Source: Cytobacillus oceanisediminis (GTDB lineage Bacteria; Bacillota; Bacilli; Bacillales; Cytobacillaceae). Taken from it: a stretch of DNA of 64,000 nucleotides. The stretch is taken from positions 582,001 through 646,000 of the forward strand of contig NZ_CP065511.1 in assembly GCF_022811925.1 (NCBI RefSeq), written 5' to 3'. A model generated the notes under the pieces. It was not told the origin of the DNA and did not search any database. It was given only the letters and a program-made list of their open reading frames with translations. Of the stretch, positions 9,814 through 25,301 are shown in pieces. How positions within the stretch are numbered: the stretch's first letter is position 1; every line of letters begins with the position of its first letter. Both the position numbers and the translations under genes were made by a program.

Positions 9814-10839
9814 ATGGCAAATGCATATAAACAGGCCGGAGTAGATATTGAAGCTGGCTATGAAGCAGTTTCCCGCATGAAAAAGCATGTACAGAAGACG
9901 ATTCGTCCTGGTGTGCTTGGAGGTTTGGGCGGATTTGGCGGCATGTTCGATCTATCTGAACTTAACCTGAAGGAACCGGTTTTGGTATCAGGTACAGATG
10001 GTGTCGGCACGAAGCTGATGCTCGCTTTTATGATGGATAAGCATGACACGATTGGGATTGATGCGGTCGCAATGTGTGTAAATGATATTGTCGTACAGGG
10101 AGCGGAACCTCTTTATTTCTTGGATTATATCGCCTGCGGAAAAGCGGCGCCAGAACGGATTGAGGCGATTGTTAAAGGTATTGCGGATGGATGCGAACAG
10201 GCTGGATGTGCACTCGTAGGCGGTGAAACAGCCGAAATGCCTGGCATGTACAGTGAAGAAGAATATGATCTTGCCGGATTTGCGGTCGGTGCCTGTGAAA
10301 AATCCAATCTGATTAATGGTGCGGACATCAATGCAGGAGATGTGCTGATCGGTCTTGCATCCAGCGGGATCCACAGCAATGGCTACTCACTTGTCCGAAA
10401 GCTGTTTTTCGAGAAAGCGAATTTGTCCTTAACAGATCATGTAGAAGAATTAGGCTGCACTTTAGGGGAAGAGCTGCTTCGCCCTACAAAAATTTATGTA
10501 AAGCCGCTTCTATCAGCTATGAAGCAATTCAAGCTGAAAGGCATGGCACATATTACCGGCGGCGGATTTATTGAAAATATCCCGCGCATGCTGCCTGAAG
10601 GTCTTGGCGCCCAGCTTAGTGAAAGCAATTGGGAAGTGCCGCCTGTGTTCACGGTTATGGAGAAGATCGGCGGACTGGAACGCAAAGAAATGTACAACAT
10701 TTTTAATATGGGAACAGGCATGGTGATTGCAGCGGATAAAGCAAATGCTGATGAACTGATCGCCTATTTTAATGAAATTGGAGAAAAAGCCTATCTAATG
10801 GGGACAGTAACGGATCGGGAAGGAATTGAAATTCTGTAA
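9814..10839 (+). CDS. purM: Phosphoribosylformylglycinamidine cyclo-ligase (AIR synthetase)
   Basis: PurM closes the imidazole ring, converting FGAM to AIR with ATP. The chosen ATG (9814) gives 341 residues starting [19 protein letters not shown], which lines up with the B. subtilis N terminus. An in-frame GTG at 9802 is embedded in the GGGGTGA ribosome binding site and is therefore rejected. The ATP-binding glycine-rich stretch and GTDGVGTKL are present. The 298-base gap upstream holds array 1 and the palindromic repeat. Confidence 0.95.
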   Translation: MANAYKQAGVDIEAGYEAVSRMKKHVQKTIRPGVLGGLGGFGGMFDLSELNLKEPVLVSGTDGVGTKLMLAFMMDKHDTIGIDAVAMCVNDIVVQGAEPLYFLDYIACGKAAPERIEAIVKGIADGCEQAGCALVGGETAEMPGMYSEEEYDLAGFAVGACEKSNLINGADINAGDVLIGLASSGIHSNGYSLVRKLFFEKANLSLTDHVEELGCTLGEELLRPTKIYVKPLLSAMKQFKLKGMAHITGGGFIENIPRMLPEGLGAQLSESNWEVPPVFTVMEKIGGLERKEMYNIFNMGTGMVIAADKANADELIAYFNEIGEKAYLMGTVTDREGIEIL

Positions 10840-10852
10840 TTTGGAGGAAGTC

Positions 10853-11434
10853 ATGAAAAAAATCGCAGTGTTTGCTTCCGGAAGCGGAACGAACTTTCAG
10901 GCCATTGCCGATGCTGTAAAAAAAGGTGATTTGCAGGCTGAGATCGTCTTGTTTGTCTGTGATCGGCCAGGTGCATACAGCACCCAGCGTGCACAAAACG
11001 AACAAGTTCCGCAGTTTGTTTTTTCAGCTAAAGACTATGCTGGCAAAGCAGAGTACGAAAGAGCGATTTTGCAAAGGCTGAAGGAGAGCGGCGCCGAGTA
11101 TATTATTCTCGCAGGCTATATGAGACTGATTGGCCCGACGCTTTTGAAAGAGTTTGAAGGCAGGATTATAAATATCCATCCTTCTCTTCTTCCCGCTTTT
11201 CCAGGTAAGGATGCAATTGGCCAGGCGTTATCTGCCAATGTGAAGGTAAGCGGTGTGACGGTTCATTTTGTAGATGAAGGCATGGATACTGGGCCGATTA
11301 TCGCTCAAGCGCCAGTTGATATAAATGCGGGTGAAACGCTGGAAAGCCTTCAGAAGAAGATACATGAAGTCGAGCACAAACTTTATCCGCAGGTTTTGCA
11401 AAATCTTTTCTATACTAAAATGGTAGAGAACTAA
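10853..11434 (+). CDS. purN: Phosphoribosylglycinamide formyltransferase
   Basis: PurN transfers a formyl group from 10-formyl-tetrahydrofolate to GAR. The 193-residue protein begins [18 protein letters not shown]. It contains the catalytic Asn-His in [12 protein letters not shown] and the conserved Asp in [11 protein letters not shown]. The ATG follows TTGGAGGAAG at a good distance; a longer frame from 10826 overlaps purM and has no ribosome binding site. It is transcribed with purM and purH. Confidence 0.96.
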   Translation: MKKIAVFASGSGTNFQAIADAVKKGDLQAEIVLFVCDRPGAYSTQRAQNEQVPQFVFSAKDYAGKAEYERAILQRLKESGAEYIILAGYMRLIGPTLLKEFEGRIINIHPSLLPAFPGKDAIGQALSANVKVSGVTVHFVDEGMDTGPIIAQAPVDINAGETLESLQKKIHEVEHKLYPQVLQNLFYTKMVEN

Positions 11435-11468
11435 AGTTTATCATTCAACAGAGTCAGGGGGAGCGAAC

Positions 11469-13004
11469 ATGAAGAAACGTGCATTAATCAGTGTTTCCGA
11501 CAAAAATGGCATAACAGAATTTGCCCAGCAGTTAAGCGAACTGGGGTTTGAAATTATCTCAACAGGCGGTACAAAAAAAGCGCTGGAAGAGAGTGGAGTT
11601 CCCGTTATCGGCGTAAGTGATGTGACAGGCTTTCCGGAAATTTTGGAAGGGCGTGTGAAAACATTAAATCCAATGATTCATGGCGGGCTGCTGGCAAAGC
11701 ATGGAGAACCAGGCCACAAACAGCAGCTTGAGGAGCATGGGATTCAGCCTATCCAGGTTGTGTGCGTGAATTTGTATCCGTTCCAGCAAACTATCGCTAA
11801 GCCAGATGTGACAGTAGAGGATGCCATTGAGAATATTGATATCGGCGGTCCGGCCATGCTTCGTGCTTCCGCCAAGAATCATGACTATGTAACGGTTGTG
11901 GTGGATCCGGCCGATTATGAAACAGTTCTTTCACAGCTAAAGGAAACCGGAGAGGTTCAAAAGGAAACACGCCGCAGACTTGCTGCGAAAGTTTTCCGCC
12001 ATACAGCTGCCTATGATGCGATGATCGCTGAATATATGACAGATTTGGCAAATGAAGAAACGCCTGAAAAATTAACGGTTACGTATGAACTGAAGCAAAC
12101 ATTGAGATACGGGGAGAATCCGCATCAAAAGGCTGCTTTTTACCGCAAGCCGCTTGGTTCTGAATTTTCGATTGCTAACGCTGAACAGCTTCACGGCAAG
12201 GAATTATCCTACAACAATATCAATGATGCGGATGCAGCTCTCCAAATCGTAAAAGAATTCTCAGAGCCTGCAGCAGTTGCTGTTAAGCATATGAATCCTT
12301 GCGGAGTGGGGACTGGGGAAAATGTATTCGAAGCTTTTTCAAAAGCTTTCGAGGCGGATCCTGTATCTATCTTTGGCGGCATTATTGCCCTGAACAGGGA
12401 AGTAGATGCTGAGTCAGCGAAAAAGCTATATGAAATTTTCCTTGAAATCATCATTGCACCTTCCTTCTCAAACGAAGCGCTTGAGATTTTAAAAGGGAAA
12501 AAGAATCTTCGTCTGCTGACAATTCCTTTTAATGGAAAAAAGAAAGCCGAGATGAGATTATCCGCAATTGAAGGCGGCTTGCTGACGCAGGAATATGATC
12601 TATTCACTCTTGAAGATGCAGAAGTAAAAGTTGCGACCAAGAGAGAGCCAACAGAAGAAGAGTGGAAAGCACTGAAGCTGGGCTGGAAAGTCGTAAAGCA
12701 TGTGAAATCCAATGCGATTGTCGTAAATGATTCAAACATGACACTTGGAGTCGGTGCCGGGCAGATGAACCGTGTTGGCTCTGCCAAAATTGCACTTGAA
12801 CAGGCTGGAGCAAAAGCGAACGGTGCGGTAATGGCATCCGATGCCTTTTTCCCAATGAACGATACGGTTGAAGCGGCAGCCAAAGCAGGCATCACAGCCA
12901 TCATCCAGCCGGGAGGGTCCATCCGTGATGAGGATTCCATCAAAAAGGCTGATGAGTACGGCATTGCAATGGTCTTTACAGGCGTACGTCATTTTAAACA
13001 TTAA
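11469..13004 (+). CDS. purH: Bifunctional AICAR formyltransferase/IMP cyclohydrolase
   Basis: PurH carries out the last two steps to IMP. The 511-residue protein has an N-terminal MGS-like cyclohydrolase domain ([19 protein letters not shown]) and a C-terminal AICAR transformylase domain containing [10 protein letters not shown]. The ATG follows a CAGGGGGAGCG site. Only 34 bases separate it from purN. A 31-base repeat remnant begins at the base after its stop. Confidence 0.97.
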   Translation: MKKRALISVSDKNGITEFAQQLSELGFEIISTGGTKKALEESGVPVIGVSDVTGFPEILEGRVKTLNPMIHGGLLAKHGEPGHKQQLEEHGIQPIQVVCVNLYPFQQTIAKPDVTVEDAIENIDIGGPAMLRASAKNHDYVTVVVDPADYETVLSQLKETGEVQKETRRRLAAKVFRHTAAYDAMIAEYMTDLANEETPEKLTVTYELKQTLRYGENPHQKAAFYRKPLGSEFSIANAEQLHGKELSYNNINDADAALQIVKEFSEPAAVAVKHMNPCGVGTGENVFEAFSKAFEADPVSIFGGIIALNREVDAESAKKLYEIFLEIIIAPSFSNEALEILKGKKNLRLLTIPFNGKKKAEMRLSAIEGGLLTQEYDLFTLEDAEVKVATKREPTEEEWKALKLGWKVVKHVKSNAIVVNDSNMTLGVGAGQMNRVGSAKIALEQAGAKANGAVMASDAFFPMNDTVEAAAKAGITAIIQPGGSIRDEDSIKKADEYGIAMVFTGVRHFKH

Positions 13005-14433
<1,429 letters not shown>

Positions 14434-14456
14434 ATTGTCAGCTCCTTTCAATTTTC

Positions 14457-14486
14457 CAGCCCCCATATAGGGAGCTGGATTTTTTA
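14457..14486 (+). terminator. Terminator of the purine operon
   Basis: CCAGC at 14457-14461 pairs with GCTGG, with an inner CCC/GGG stem, followed by ATTTTTT. The T-run lies on the plus strand only, so it ends the purD transcript but should not block minus-strand transcription into the 37-residue gene. Confidence 0.8.
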
Positions 14487-14493
14487 AAGAAAT

Positions 14494-14784
14494 TTAAGAT
14501 GGATTATACGGGAGAATTTCCTCAACAGCCTCATCATTATTGTGATTGCCTTCCTGCTTTCTCTTTTCCTGAACCATGTCCTGGCCACTTTCAAAAAGAG
14601 CTGTCAAAGGGCAAAAGCGGACAATTCCCTCTGCCACCTTCATGCCTCCCAGCATGGCCATCATGAGATAAGAGTCCCGCCAAGGCCTTTTCACAAGCTT
14701 TGAAGTGCTCCAGGCTAAGACAGTTAATCCGACTGTTATGCGTACTAAGGCATTTACAATGCCGATATTTGGTTTTACATTCAT
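14494..14784 (-). CDS. DUF2892 (YgaP-like) membrane protein
   Basis: This 96-residue protein starts MNVKPNIGIVNALVRI and has two hydrophobic segments (about residues 9-27 and 39-57), matching the DUF2892 fold. The tail from about residue 66 is polar and acidic. The start at ATG 14784 is preceded by GGTGAG; an upstream in-frame GTG at 14802 is less likely. It lies 60 bases upstream of the EYxxD gene on the same strand, so the two may be cotranscribed. The function is unknown. Confidence 0.78.
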   Translation of the reverse strand: MNVKPNIGIVNALVRITVGLTVLAWSTSKLVKRPWRDSYLMMAMLGGMKVAEGIVRFCPLTALFESGQDMVQEKRKQEGNHNNDEAVEEILPYNPS

Positions 14785-14844
14785 AGTTCTCACCACTTTC
14801 ACAAAATTTTTACAATCTTTTACTGATTCTTTAATGCGTTAAAC

Positions 14845-14965
14845 AGTGAAATATGTTACTATAGTAAAACAGGAGAAATGAAAGGGCTTTCTTTATTGAT
14901 TTAAAGCCATTTCACTCATTGATTTTATTCTAAAATCAGAGTCTTTTATATATAGATATCAACAA
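14845..14965 (+). promoter_or_regulatory. yerA promoter region with two leader hairpins
   Basis: A TACTAT -10-like box near 14854 could start transcription. Downstream, TGAAAGGGCTTT and AAAGCCATTTCA (about 14879-14914) form an 11/12-bp stem, followed by a small GATTTT/AAAATC stem near 14930. A TTGATT ... TATATA pair offers a second promoter. No known riboswitch consensus is visible. The assignment is tentative. Confidence 0.35.
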
Positions 14966-14975
14966 GGGAGGGAGT

Positions 14976-16721
14976 ATGGTGCTGGAACAGCGTTACCGTT
15001 GGAAAAACAGGCACTTGCGTGAACATGTTTCCGTATTGGACGGAAAACTGTCACCGACGATATTACTAAAGGACGCTCGTTATCTGAATCAGGCACTTCG
15101 CAAATGGATAACAGCAAATATATGGATTTATGGCGACCGTATTGTTTATGTGGGCGAAAAGCTGCCGGGAAAAATAGAACAGTGTGAGGTCGTTGATTGT
15201 ACAGGGCTCACGCTGGTTCCTGGATATATTGAGCCGCATGCACATCCATTTCAATTATATAATCCCCATTCTCTGGCGAGCTATGCATCGCAGTTTGGTA
15301 CAACAACCTTGATTAATGACAATATGGTGCTTGCTTTACAGCAGGATAAAAAGAAAGCGTTTTCTTTTTTGAAGGAAATGAGAAACATGCCTGCAACAAC
15401 CTATTGGTGGTGCCGATTTGATGCCCAAACGGAAATCCAGCATGAAGAATCCGTTTTTTCGCACGGGAACGTTAAATCATGGCTTGAGCATGATGCTGTG
15501 CTTCAGGGAGGAGAGCTGACTGGCTGGCCGAAGCTATTGGATGGCGATGATATGATGCTTCATTGGATTCAGGAGACAAAGCGGATGAGGAAAAAGATTG
15601 AAGGCCATTTTCCGGGGGCATCCGAAAAAACGCTGGCAAAGCTTATGCTGCTTGGTGCTGATTGCGACCATGAGTCGATGACGGGAAAGGATGTTTATAA
15701 TCGTCTTTTACAGGGATATACCGTATCTCTCAGATATTCTTCCATCCGTCCCGATCTGCCGGTTTTATTGGACGAGATGCATGAAATCGGCATTGATCAA
15801 TATGATCGGATGATCTTCACAACAGATGGTTCCTTTTCCTCCTTCTATGAACAGGGAATCATTGATCATATGATTCGCATCGCCATAGATAAAGGAGTAC
15901 CGGATATCGATGCTTATAATATGGCTACCATTAATGTGGCCCGTCATTATGGAATCGATTATTTGCATGGCTCCATTGCGACAGGAAGGGTGGCCAATAT
16001 TAATTTCCTGTCAGATGAAAAAGAACCAACTCCATTATCTGTTATTGCAAAAGGGGAATGGGTGAAAAGAGACGGTGAAAACTTGCACGCCTATAAGCCT
16101 GTAGAATGGGAAGAATACGGCTTTGAACCGCTGGATATTGATTGGGATCTGACTGCTGATGATATGCAATTCTCGATGCCTTTCGGGATAAAACTGGAGA
16201 ATGCGGTTATTACGAAGCCCTACTCCATCACGATTGACGTATCATCCGAAGAACTGGAGAAAGACCATGATGAATGTTTCTTCATGCTTGTTGACCGGAA
16301 TGGACACTGGCGCATAAATACGGTACTAAAAGGTTTCTCGAAGAGCCTGGATGGAATGGCAAGTTCCTTTTCTAATACCGGTGACATTATCTTAATAGGA
16401 AAAAGCAAACAGGAAATGCTGAATGCTTTTAACCGGCTCAAAGAAATTGGCGGAGGCATTGTCATATCAGAAGGGGGAAGAATTGTCCAGGAAATGGAAC
16501 TCCGCTTAAAGGGTGTGATGTCCCATAAAAATGTGGAGGAATTAATGGAGGAAGAAAAACAGCTGGTGCATTATTTGCGTGATCAAGGCTATAGACATGA
16601 AGATCCAATGTATACGCTGCTCTTTTTCTCTTCAACGCATCTGCCCTACATTAGGATTACCCAGCAGGGAATGTATGATGTAATGAATAAAACGGTACTC
16701 TTTCCAACGATAATGCGTTAA
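14976..16721 (+). CDS. yerA: Adenine deaminase-like amidohydrolase YerA
   Basis: This 581-residue amidohydrolase-superfamily protein is related to adenine deaminase (adenine to hypoxanthine and ammonia) and is orthologous by position to B. subtilis YerA. Metal-binding PGYIEPHAHP follows the N-terminal beta-sandwich. FTTDGSFSS and IDYLHGSIATGRVANI are in the positions expected for the family. The catalytic activity of YerA-type proteins is less certain than for AdeC. The ATG follows AAGGGAGGGAGT. Its position directly after the purine operon fits purine salvage, but it has its own promoter region. Confidence 0.85.
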   Translation: MVLEQRYRWKNRHLREHVSVLDGKLSPTILLKDARYLNQALRKWITANIWIYGDRIVYVGEKLPGKIEQCEVVDCTGLTLVPGYIEPHAHPFQLYNPHSLASYASQFGTTTLINDNMVLALQQDKKKAFSFLKEMRNMPATTYWWCRFDAQTEIQHEESVFSHGNVKSWLEHDAVLQGGELTGWPKLLDGDDMMLHWIQETKRMRKKIEGHFPGASEKTLAKLMLLGADCDHESMTGKDVYNRLLQGYTVSLRYSSIRPDLPVLLDEMHEIGIDQYDRMIFTTDGSFSSFYEQGIIDHMIRIAIDKGVPDIDAYNMATINVARHYGIDYLHGSIATGRVANINFLSDEKEPTPLSVIAKGEWVKRDGENLHAYKPVEWEEYGFEPLDIDWDLTADDMQFSMPFGIKLENAVITKPYSITIDVSSEELEKDHDECFFMLVDRNGHWRINTVLKGFSKSLDGMASSFSNTGDIILIGKSKQEMLNAFNRLKEIGGGIVISEGGRIVQEMELRLKGVMSHKNVEELMEEEKQLVHYLRDQGYRHEDPMYTLLFFSSTHLPYIRITQQGMYDVMNKTVLFPTIMR

Positions 16722-16813
16722 AATATAAAAGTAATGCAATATAATAGAGATAAAAACTGCTCAGTGGAGCTAACATAGAAACTGCATCATAGCAAAATAC
16801 ACAGGGGTGCTAA

Positions 16814-17869
16814 ATGCTAAAAAGATGGATAGCTGTATCAGCGGCGGCAATGCTTTTAGTTTCTGGCTGCAGCAAAGAAAAAGCTGAAGAGCCTGAAAAG
16901 CAGGATACGGAAAAAGCGGAAGAAGCCACAAAAGGGGTCAGCTCTGATAAAGAACTTCCATTTCAATATCCGCTCACAGGCTTCGGATCGGAAACCGAGG
17001 TGGATGGAAGGGCTGTAGCGGTGATGATCAACAATCATCCAAAAGCCCGTCCGCAATCCGGGCTTAACCAGGCTGATGTCGTCTATGAAATGCTGGCAGA
17101 AGGGGATGTGACCCGTTTCCTTGCTATTTTTCAAAGCGAGCAGCCTGAAATGATAGGGCCGGTCAGAAGTTCAAGGGATTATTATATTGAGCTTGCTAAA
17201 GGCTATGACAGCCTCTACATTGCCCACGGCTATAGTCCGGAAGCCAAAGAATTGCTGGATCAGGGCTATATTGATAATCTGAATGGAATGCAGTATGACG
17301 GTACATTGTTTAAACGGGAAAGCTTCCGCCAGGCTCCGCATAACTCCTATATTTCATTCGAAAATGTGCTGAAGGGTGCAAAAGAAAGAAATTATGCGAT
17401 GGAAGACGAACCTGAATCTCTAGATTTTCTGTCGAAAGAAGATGCAAAGGCTATTCAGGGCGAGGATGCTGACTCTGCCATGATCTCCTACTTGGACAAT
17501 GAATTATTCAATGTCATCTATGAATATGATGCGGGACTGGAGAAATACAAAAGGTATTCCAATGGCGAACTTACAGCTGATTACAAATCCGGCGAACCTG
17601 TATTGCTTGATAACATCTTCATTGCAGAAGCAGAGCATAAAGTGGTTGACAGCTCGGGCCGCCGTGATATTAACTTAACTTCTGGGGGGAAAGGGTATCT
17701 CCTGCAAAAAGGGAAAGTGACAGAAGCAGAATGGAAAAATATTGACGGGCGAATTCTTCCTGTATTGAATGGAAAACAGGCTGGCCTGGTGCCAGGAAAG
17801 ACCTGGATCAACATCGTTCCATCAAGCCCGGGCCTTGAGCAAACGGTTTCCTTTGAAGATAAACAATAA
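16814..17869 (+). CDS. yerB: DUF3048 lipoprotein YerB
   Basis: This 351-residue lipoprotein has a signal peptide ending in the lipobox LVSGC, with lipidated Cys19. A charged Glu/Lys linker follows (residues 20-45), then the DUF3048 domain (VAVMINNHPKARPQSGLNQ, GPVRSSRDYYIELAKGYD). It should be anchored to the outer face of the membrane. The ATG follows CAGGGGTG. It lies between yerA and yerC as in B. subtilis. The function is unknown. Confidence 0.9.
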   Translation: MLKRWIAVSAAAMLLVSGCSKEKAEEPEKQDTEKAEEATKGVSSDKELPFQYPLTGFGSETEVDGRAVAVMINNHPKARPQSGLNQADVVYEMLAEGDVTRFLAIFQSEQPEMIGPVRSSRDYYIELAKGYDSLYIAHGYSPEAKELLDQGYIDNLNGMQYDGTLFKRESFRQAPHNSYISFENVLKGAKERNYAMEDEPESLDFLSKEDAKAIQGEDADSAMISYLDNELFNVIYEYDAGLEKYKRYSNGELTADYKSGEPVLLDNIFIAEAEHKVVDSSGRRDINLTSGGKGYLLQKGKVTEAEWKNIDGRILPVLNGKQAGLVPGKTWINIVPSSPGLEQTVSFEDKQ

Positions 17870-17909
17870 TTATGTACAAAACTATTACAATAAAGGGGTA
17901 TGCAAATAT

Positions 17910-18218
17910 ATGCAAATTGATAAGCTAAGAGGCAAAGAACTGGATCAGTTATTTAAGTCTGTTTTATCTTTAAAAGACCTGGAAGAGTGCTATCGCTTCT
18001 TTGATGACTTATGCACAGTAAATGAAATACAGTCCCTGGCTCAGCGTCTGGAAGTGGCACGCATGCTTCGTGAAGGCAAAACATATCATAAAATCGAAAC
18101 AGAAACGGGCGCAAGCACGGCAACCATTTCCCGTGTGAAACGATGCCTCAACTATGGAAATGATGCTTATGAAATGGCGTTGGATAGAATAAAAGAAGAA
18201 GAAGCTGAAAAAGCGTAA
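17910..18218 (+). CDS. yerC: TrpR-like DNA-binding protein YerC
   Basis: This 102-residue protein belongs to the YerC/YecD TrpR-like family. It has a helix-turn-helix near the C terminus (GKTYHKIETETGASTATISR). The ATG at 17910 follows AAAGGGG. A longer frame reaching back to 17769 overlaps yerB and is rejected. An effector has not been established. A strong terminator follows, so yerB-yerC probably ends here. Confidence 0.92.
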   Translation: MQIDKLRGKELDQLFKSVLSLKDLEECYRFFDDLCTVNEIQSLAQRLEVARMLREGKTYHKIETETGASTATISRVKRCLNYGNDAYEMALDRIKEEEAEKA

Positions 18219-18233
18219 ATATTCCTTTTGCTT

Positions 18234-18264
18234 AAACCGATGGGGCTGTTCCCGCGGTTTTTTT
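18234..18264 (+). terminator. Terminator after yerC
   Basis: AAACCG (18234-18239) pairs with CGGTTT (18255-18260), with an inner GGGG/CCC stem, and is followed by a seven-base T-run. Confidence 0.82.
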
Positions 18265-18322
18265 CTTTGTCTTCCATATTAATTTTTTCCACCTCATAAA
18301 GACTTCCTGCTTTTCTTTTTTA

Positions 18323-18493
18323 TCTAGCTTCAGCGCCTAGCCCCTCGAGGTCGCTTCTGGCCAGCTGATGAAGTCAAAAAAACGACTTCATCCACTGACC
18401 TTCCGACGTACAGGATATACTAGTGCCGACGTTGCCACAGGACGTGGCGGCATTTAGTTGACGTTCATCCCTTCCAATGGCGCTTCAGCTTTT
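18323..18493 (+). repeat. Long palindromic interspersed repeat, copy 2
   Basis: This 171-base copy shares its first 30 bases with copy 1 (28 matches to 9673-9702). It ends GGCGCTTCAGCTTTT, which pairs with the AGCTTCAGCGCC start. The interior differs and holds its own hairpin GAAGTC/GACTTC near 18370-18392. It lies between the yerC terminator and the pcrB promoter. Confidence 0.8.
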
Positions 18494-18495
18494 AT

Positions 18496-18524
18496 TTTTT
18501 ATTCCCAATCTTAAATGATATAAT
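18496..18524 (+). promoter_or_regulatory. Promoter of pcrB-pcrA-ligA-camS
   Basis: A perfect TATAAT lies at 18519-18524. The -35 region is T-rich and poor (TTTTTA at 18496-18501). It sits immediately downstream of the palindromic repeat. Confidence 0.55.
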
Positions 18525-18559
18525 GATGAAATGGAATGATAGAATGGAGGCAATTTTGC

Positions 18560-19246
18560 ATGTATGATGTTCGCGAATGGAGCCACGTTTTTAAGCTCGA
18601 TCCGGATAAAAATATATCAGATGAAAACCTGGAAATGATTTGTGAGTCAGGAACAGACGCGATTATTGTGGGTGGAACGGACGGAGTCACTCTGGAAAAG
18701 GTGCTGGATTTAATGGCCCGCATCCGCCGATATACAGTTCCTTGTGTGCTGGAAGTTTCAACCATTGATTCAGTTACTCCGGGCTTTGACTTATATTTTA
18801 TCCCGACAGTCCTTAACAGCCGCGACGTAAAGTGGATTACAGGCCTTCATCAGGAAGCTGTAAAAGAATATGGGGATATTATGAATTGGGAAGAAATTTT
18901 GGTTCAGGGTTATTGCATCTTGAATGAAGAATGTAAAGCGGCACACGTTACCAATTCACGGACAGATCTATCATTGGATGAGGTAAGGGCATATGCCATG
19001 ATGGCAGAGAAGATGTTCAGCCTTCCAATCTTCTATCTGGAATACAGTGGAAAGTACGGAGACGCTGATGTGGTCGCAGAGGTGAAAAATACGCTTGAAG
19101 AAACCGTATTATTTTACGGCGGCGGCATCGTGAATGCAGAGCAGGCAAGTGAAATGGCAGAGCATGCGGACGTAATTGTGGTCGGAAATATCATTTACGA
19201 TGATCTGCAGGCTGCATTGTCCACTGTCGAAGCTGTTCGTGCTTAA
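18560..19246 (+). CDS. pcrB: Heptaprenylglyceryl phosphate synthase PcrB
   Basis: PcrB is a TIM-barrel prenyltransferase that joins heptaprenyl diphosphate to sn-glycerol-1-phosphate, giving an archaeal-type ether lipid precursor. The 228-residue length equals that of B. subtilis PcrB. The phosphate-binding motifs [12 protein letters not shown] and [11 protein letters not shown] are visible. The ATG at 18560 follows TGGAGG; an upstream in-frame start at 18536 has no ribosome binding site. It heads the pcrB-pcrA-ligA-camS cluster. Confidence 0.94.
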   Translation: MYDVREWSHVFKLDPDKNISDENLEMICESGTDAIIVGGTDGVTLEKVLDLMARIRRYTVPCVLEVSTIDSVTPGFDLYFIPTVLNSRDVKWITGLHQEAVKEYGDIMNWEEILVQGYCILNEECKAAHVTNSRTDLSLDEVRAYAMMAEKMFSLPIFYLEYSGKYGDADVVAEVKNTLEETVLFYGGGIVNAEQASEMAEHADVIVVGNIIYDDLQAALSTVEAVRA

Positions 19247-19322
19247 TTCAGTTGCTGATGATTGTAAAAAAAGATAAAATAGATTATAAGAACATATGTT
19301 TCTATGGTGGTGAAGAGAAGGA

Positions 19323-23616
<4,294 letters not shown>

Positions 23617-23631
23617 GAGGGTGTAAGCTCC

Positions 23632-24801
23632 GTGAAAAAACTGATGATGCTTGCTTTATCCCTAACCCTTCTGCTTGCAGGCTGTGCGCCTAATTTTAAT
23701 AAGCAGGAGGAAGTTGTTCAGGAAGACAAGAACGAAAAGGATAAGGCAATCATTCCGAACTATAAAATTTCAGACAAGTATTATCGAACACTGCTGCCTT
23801 TTGAACCAAGTGAATCCAGAGGTCTTGTGGTCAATAATGTAAGCACCAAATATGATATCAATGAATTTGAGACAGGACTTATGCGAGTTGCGCAAAACAC
23901 GTTTGATCCTGATAAATACTTATTCCAGGAAGGACAGTATCTAAAAAGAGGCACAGTCCAGGCCTGGCTAAACCGTAAATTCACTGACGCTCAGCTGAAG
24001 GAACGCGAGATGAAAGCAGAAGACAATATCGGCTTAAATCCAATGATCGCTGATGGCGGAGATATTGAAAAAAACAATGAAAAAAGCCCGATCTACCTTG
24101 CACATATTCTTGAACACAACTATTTGCTGAAAAATGATGATGGAAAAGTGGGGCTCGGGGGTGTTGTCATTGGCCTTGCCATGAACTCTGTCCATTATTA
24201 TCAAAAGGAACAATATGGCGCCACTTTCGAAACAAAGATTGACCATGATGTCATTGAACGAGAAGGTAAAAAGCTAGCTGAAGAAGTACTGCAGAGAGTA
24301 CGGCAAATCAAAGGCCTGAAAGATGTGCCGGTAACCATTGCTTTGTTTGAACAGCAAGCAAGAACTTCGGTTGTGCCAGGAAGCTTCTTTGCATACGCTA
24401 CGGCAGACAAAGGAAGCACCAAGCTAGGCGGATGGGAAGACGTCAGCGAGAAATATGTCCTTTTCCCTTCAAACTCCGCTGAAAAAAACCATCGTGATGA
24501 TTTAACGGCTTTTCTAAACTTTAAACAGGATGTAGAAACCTACTTCCCGAACTTCAATGGAGTTATCGGGAAAGCCTTCTACGCTCAGGACCAATTGCAG
24601 GAAGTCAATATTGATATCCCCATTCAATTCTATGGAAAAGCAGAAGCGATTGGATTTACGCAATATGTAACAGGGCTTGTTGTCAAACACTTCCCTGAAT
24701 ACATCTCAGTCCAGGTAAATATCTCATCCGTCAACGGCCCGGAAGCGCTAGTAGTTCGGAAAGCAGACCAAAGCGAACCTTTTGTCCATATCTATCAATA
24801 G
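23632..24801 (+). CDS. camS: CamS family sex pheromone lipoprotein (YerH)
   Basis: This 389-residue lipoprotein starts at GTG 23632, 15 bases after ligA. The signal peptide ends in lipobox LLAGC (Cys18). The rest matches the CamS family, named for the staphylococcal lipoprotein whose signal peptide yields the cAM373 pheromone. Whether this signal peptide is processed to a pheromone is not known. It is the last gene before a strong terminator. Confidence 0.9.
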   Translation: MKKLMMLALSLTLLLAGCAPNFNKQEEVVQEDKNEKDKAIIPNYKISDKYYRTLLPFEPSESRGLVVNNVSTKYDINEFETGLMRVAQNTFDPDKYLFQEGQYLKRGTVQAWLNRKFTDAQLKEREMKAEDNIGLNPMIADGGDIEKNNEKSPIYLAHILEHNYLLKNDDGKVGLGGVVIGLAMNSVHYYQKEQYGATFETKIDHDVIEREGKKLAEEVLQRVRQIKGLKDVPVTIALFEQQARTSVVPGSFFAYATADKGSTKLGGWEDVSEKYVLFPSNSAEKNHRDDLTAFLNFKQDVETYFPNFNGVIGKAFYAQDQLQEVNIDIPIQFYGKAEAIGFTQYVTGLVVKHFPEYISVQVNISSVNGPEALVVRKADQSEPFVHIYQ

Positions 24802-24811
24802 AACCAGGGTA

Positions 24812-24847
24812 CCCAGAAGTGCAGAGGATGCACCTTCTGGGTTTTTT
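24812..24847 (+). terminator. Terminator after camS
   Basis: CCCAGAAG (24812-24819) pairs with CTTCTGGG, extended by an inner TGCA/TGCA stem, and is followed by TTTTTT. The 270 bases from 24848 to about 25120 show no supported gene or element. Confidence 0.88.
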
Positions 24848-25123
24848 AAATTTAAGGAGAGAGAATTGTGGGCATGGAGACGAAATTGGAAGCGGTTTGA
24901 GAAAAATGGTAGACATAGAGGGGGCTTAAAGACGAAAAAGGGTCTCCATAGTTCATAGCTGTAAAATGAAAAAGAAGTAAGTAAAACAGACACCATCTGC
25001 TAAGGAATAAGAATAACATTCAATACAGCACTAGAATTTTTTATATAACAGTTTTATCCAAAATCTGCTCTAAGAAGCTTCAACCCCTTATCCTTCTAAG
25101 TGAAACTGCAATTTCTCTCAATG

Positions 25124-25208
25124 GATGTTAATATATAACATCATCGGAGAATGTTTGAAGATAATGTTATTTTCATGTTAATATAGTGTTTGGATGAAAA
25201 CGTTTTAA
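25124..25208 (+). promoter_or_regulatory. pruA control region: palindrome, promoter and cre-like site
   Basis: GATGTTA (25124-25130) and TAACATC (25136-25142) form a perfect 7-bp inverted repeat around ATATA. The promoter TTGAAG (25155-25160) and TAATAT (25179-25184) follows, which puts the palindrome near -58, a typical activator position. ATGAAAACGTTTTAA (25194-25208) resembles a CcpA cre site with two off-consensus end bases. It would overlap the transcript start and suit carbon catabolite repression. The regulators are inferred. Confidence 0.5.
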
Positions 25209-25301
25209 GAGAATAGCAGACCTTGTTCCAGCATGTTTATAGAACGGGACGGGGCGCTACGATCTGGCGTTTGATATTTGTACACACAGGAGGCGGTAAA
25301 A

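Noticed and set aside
12209..12964. 251-codon minus-strand frame inside purH
   Set aside because: It is the antisense shadow of a strongly conserved purH region, without a ribosome binding site or recognisable domain.
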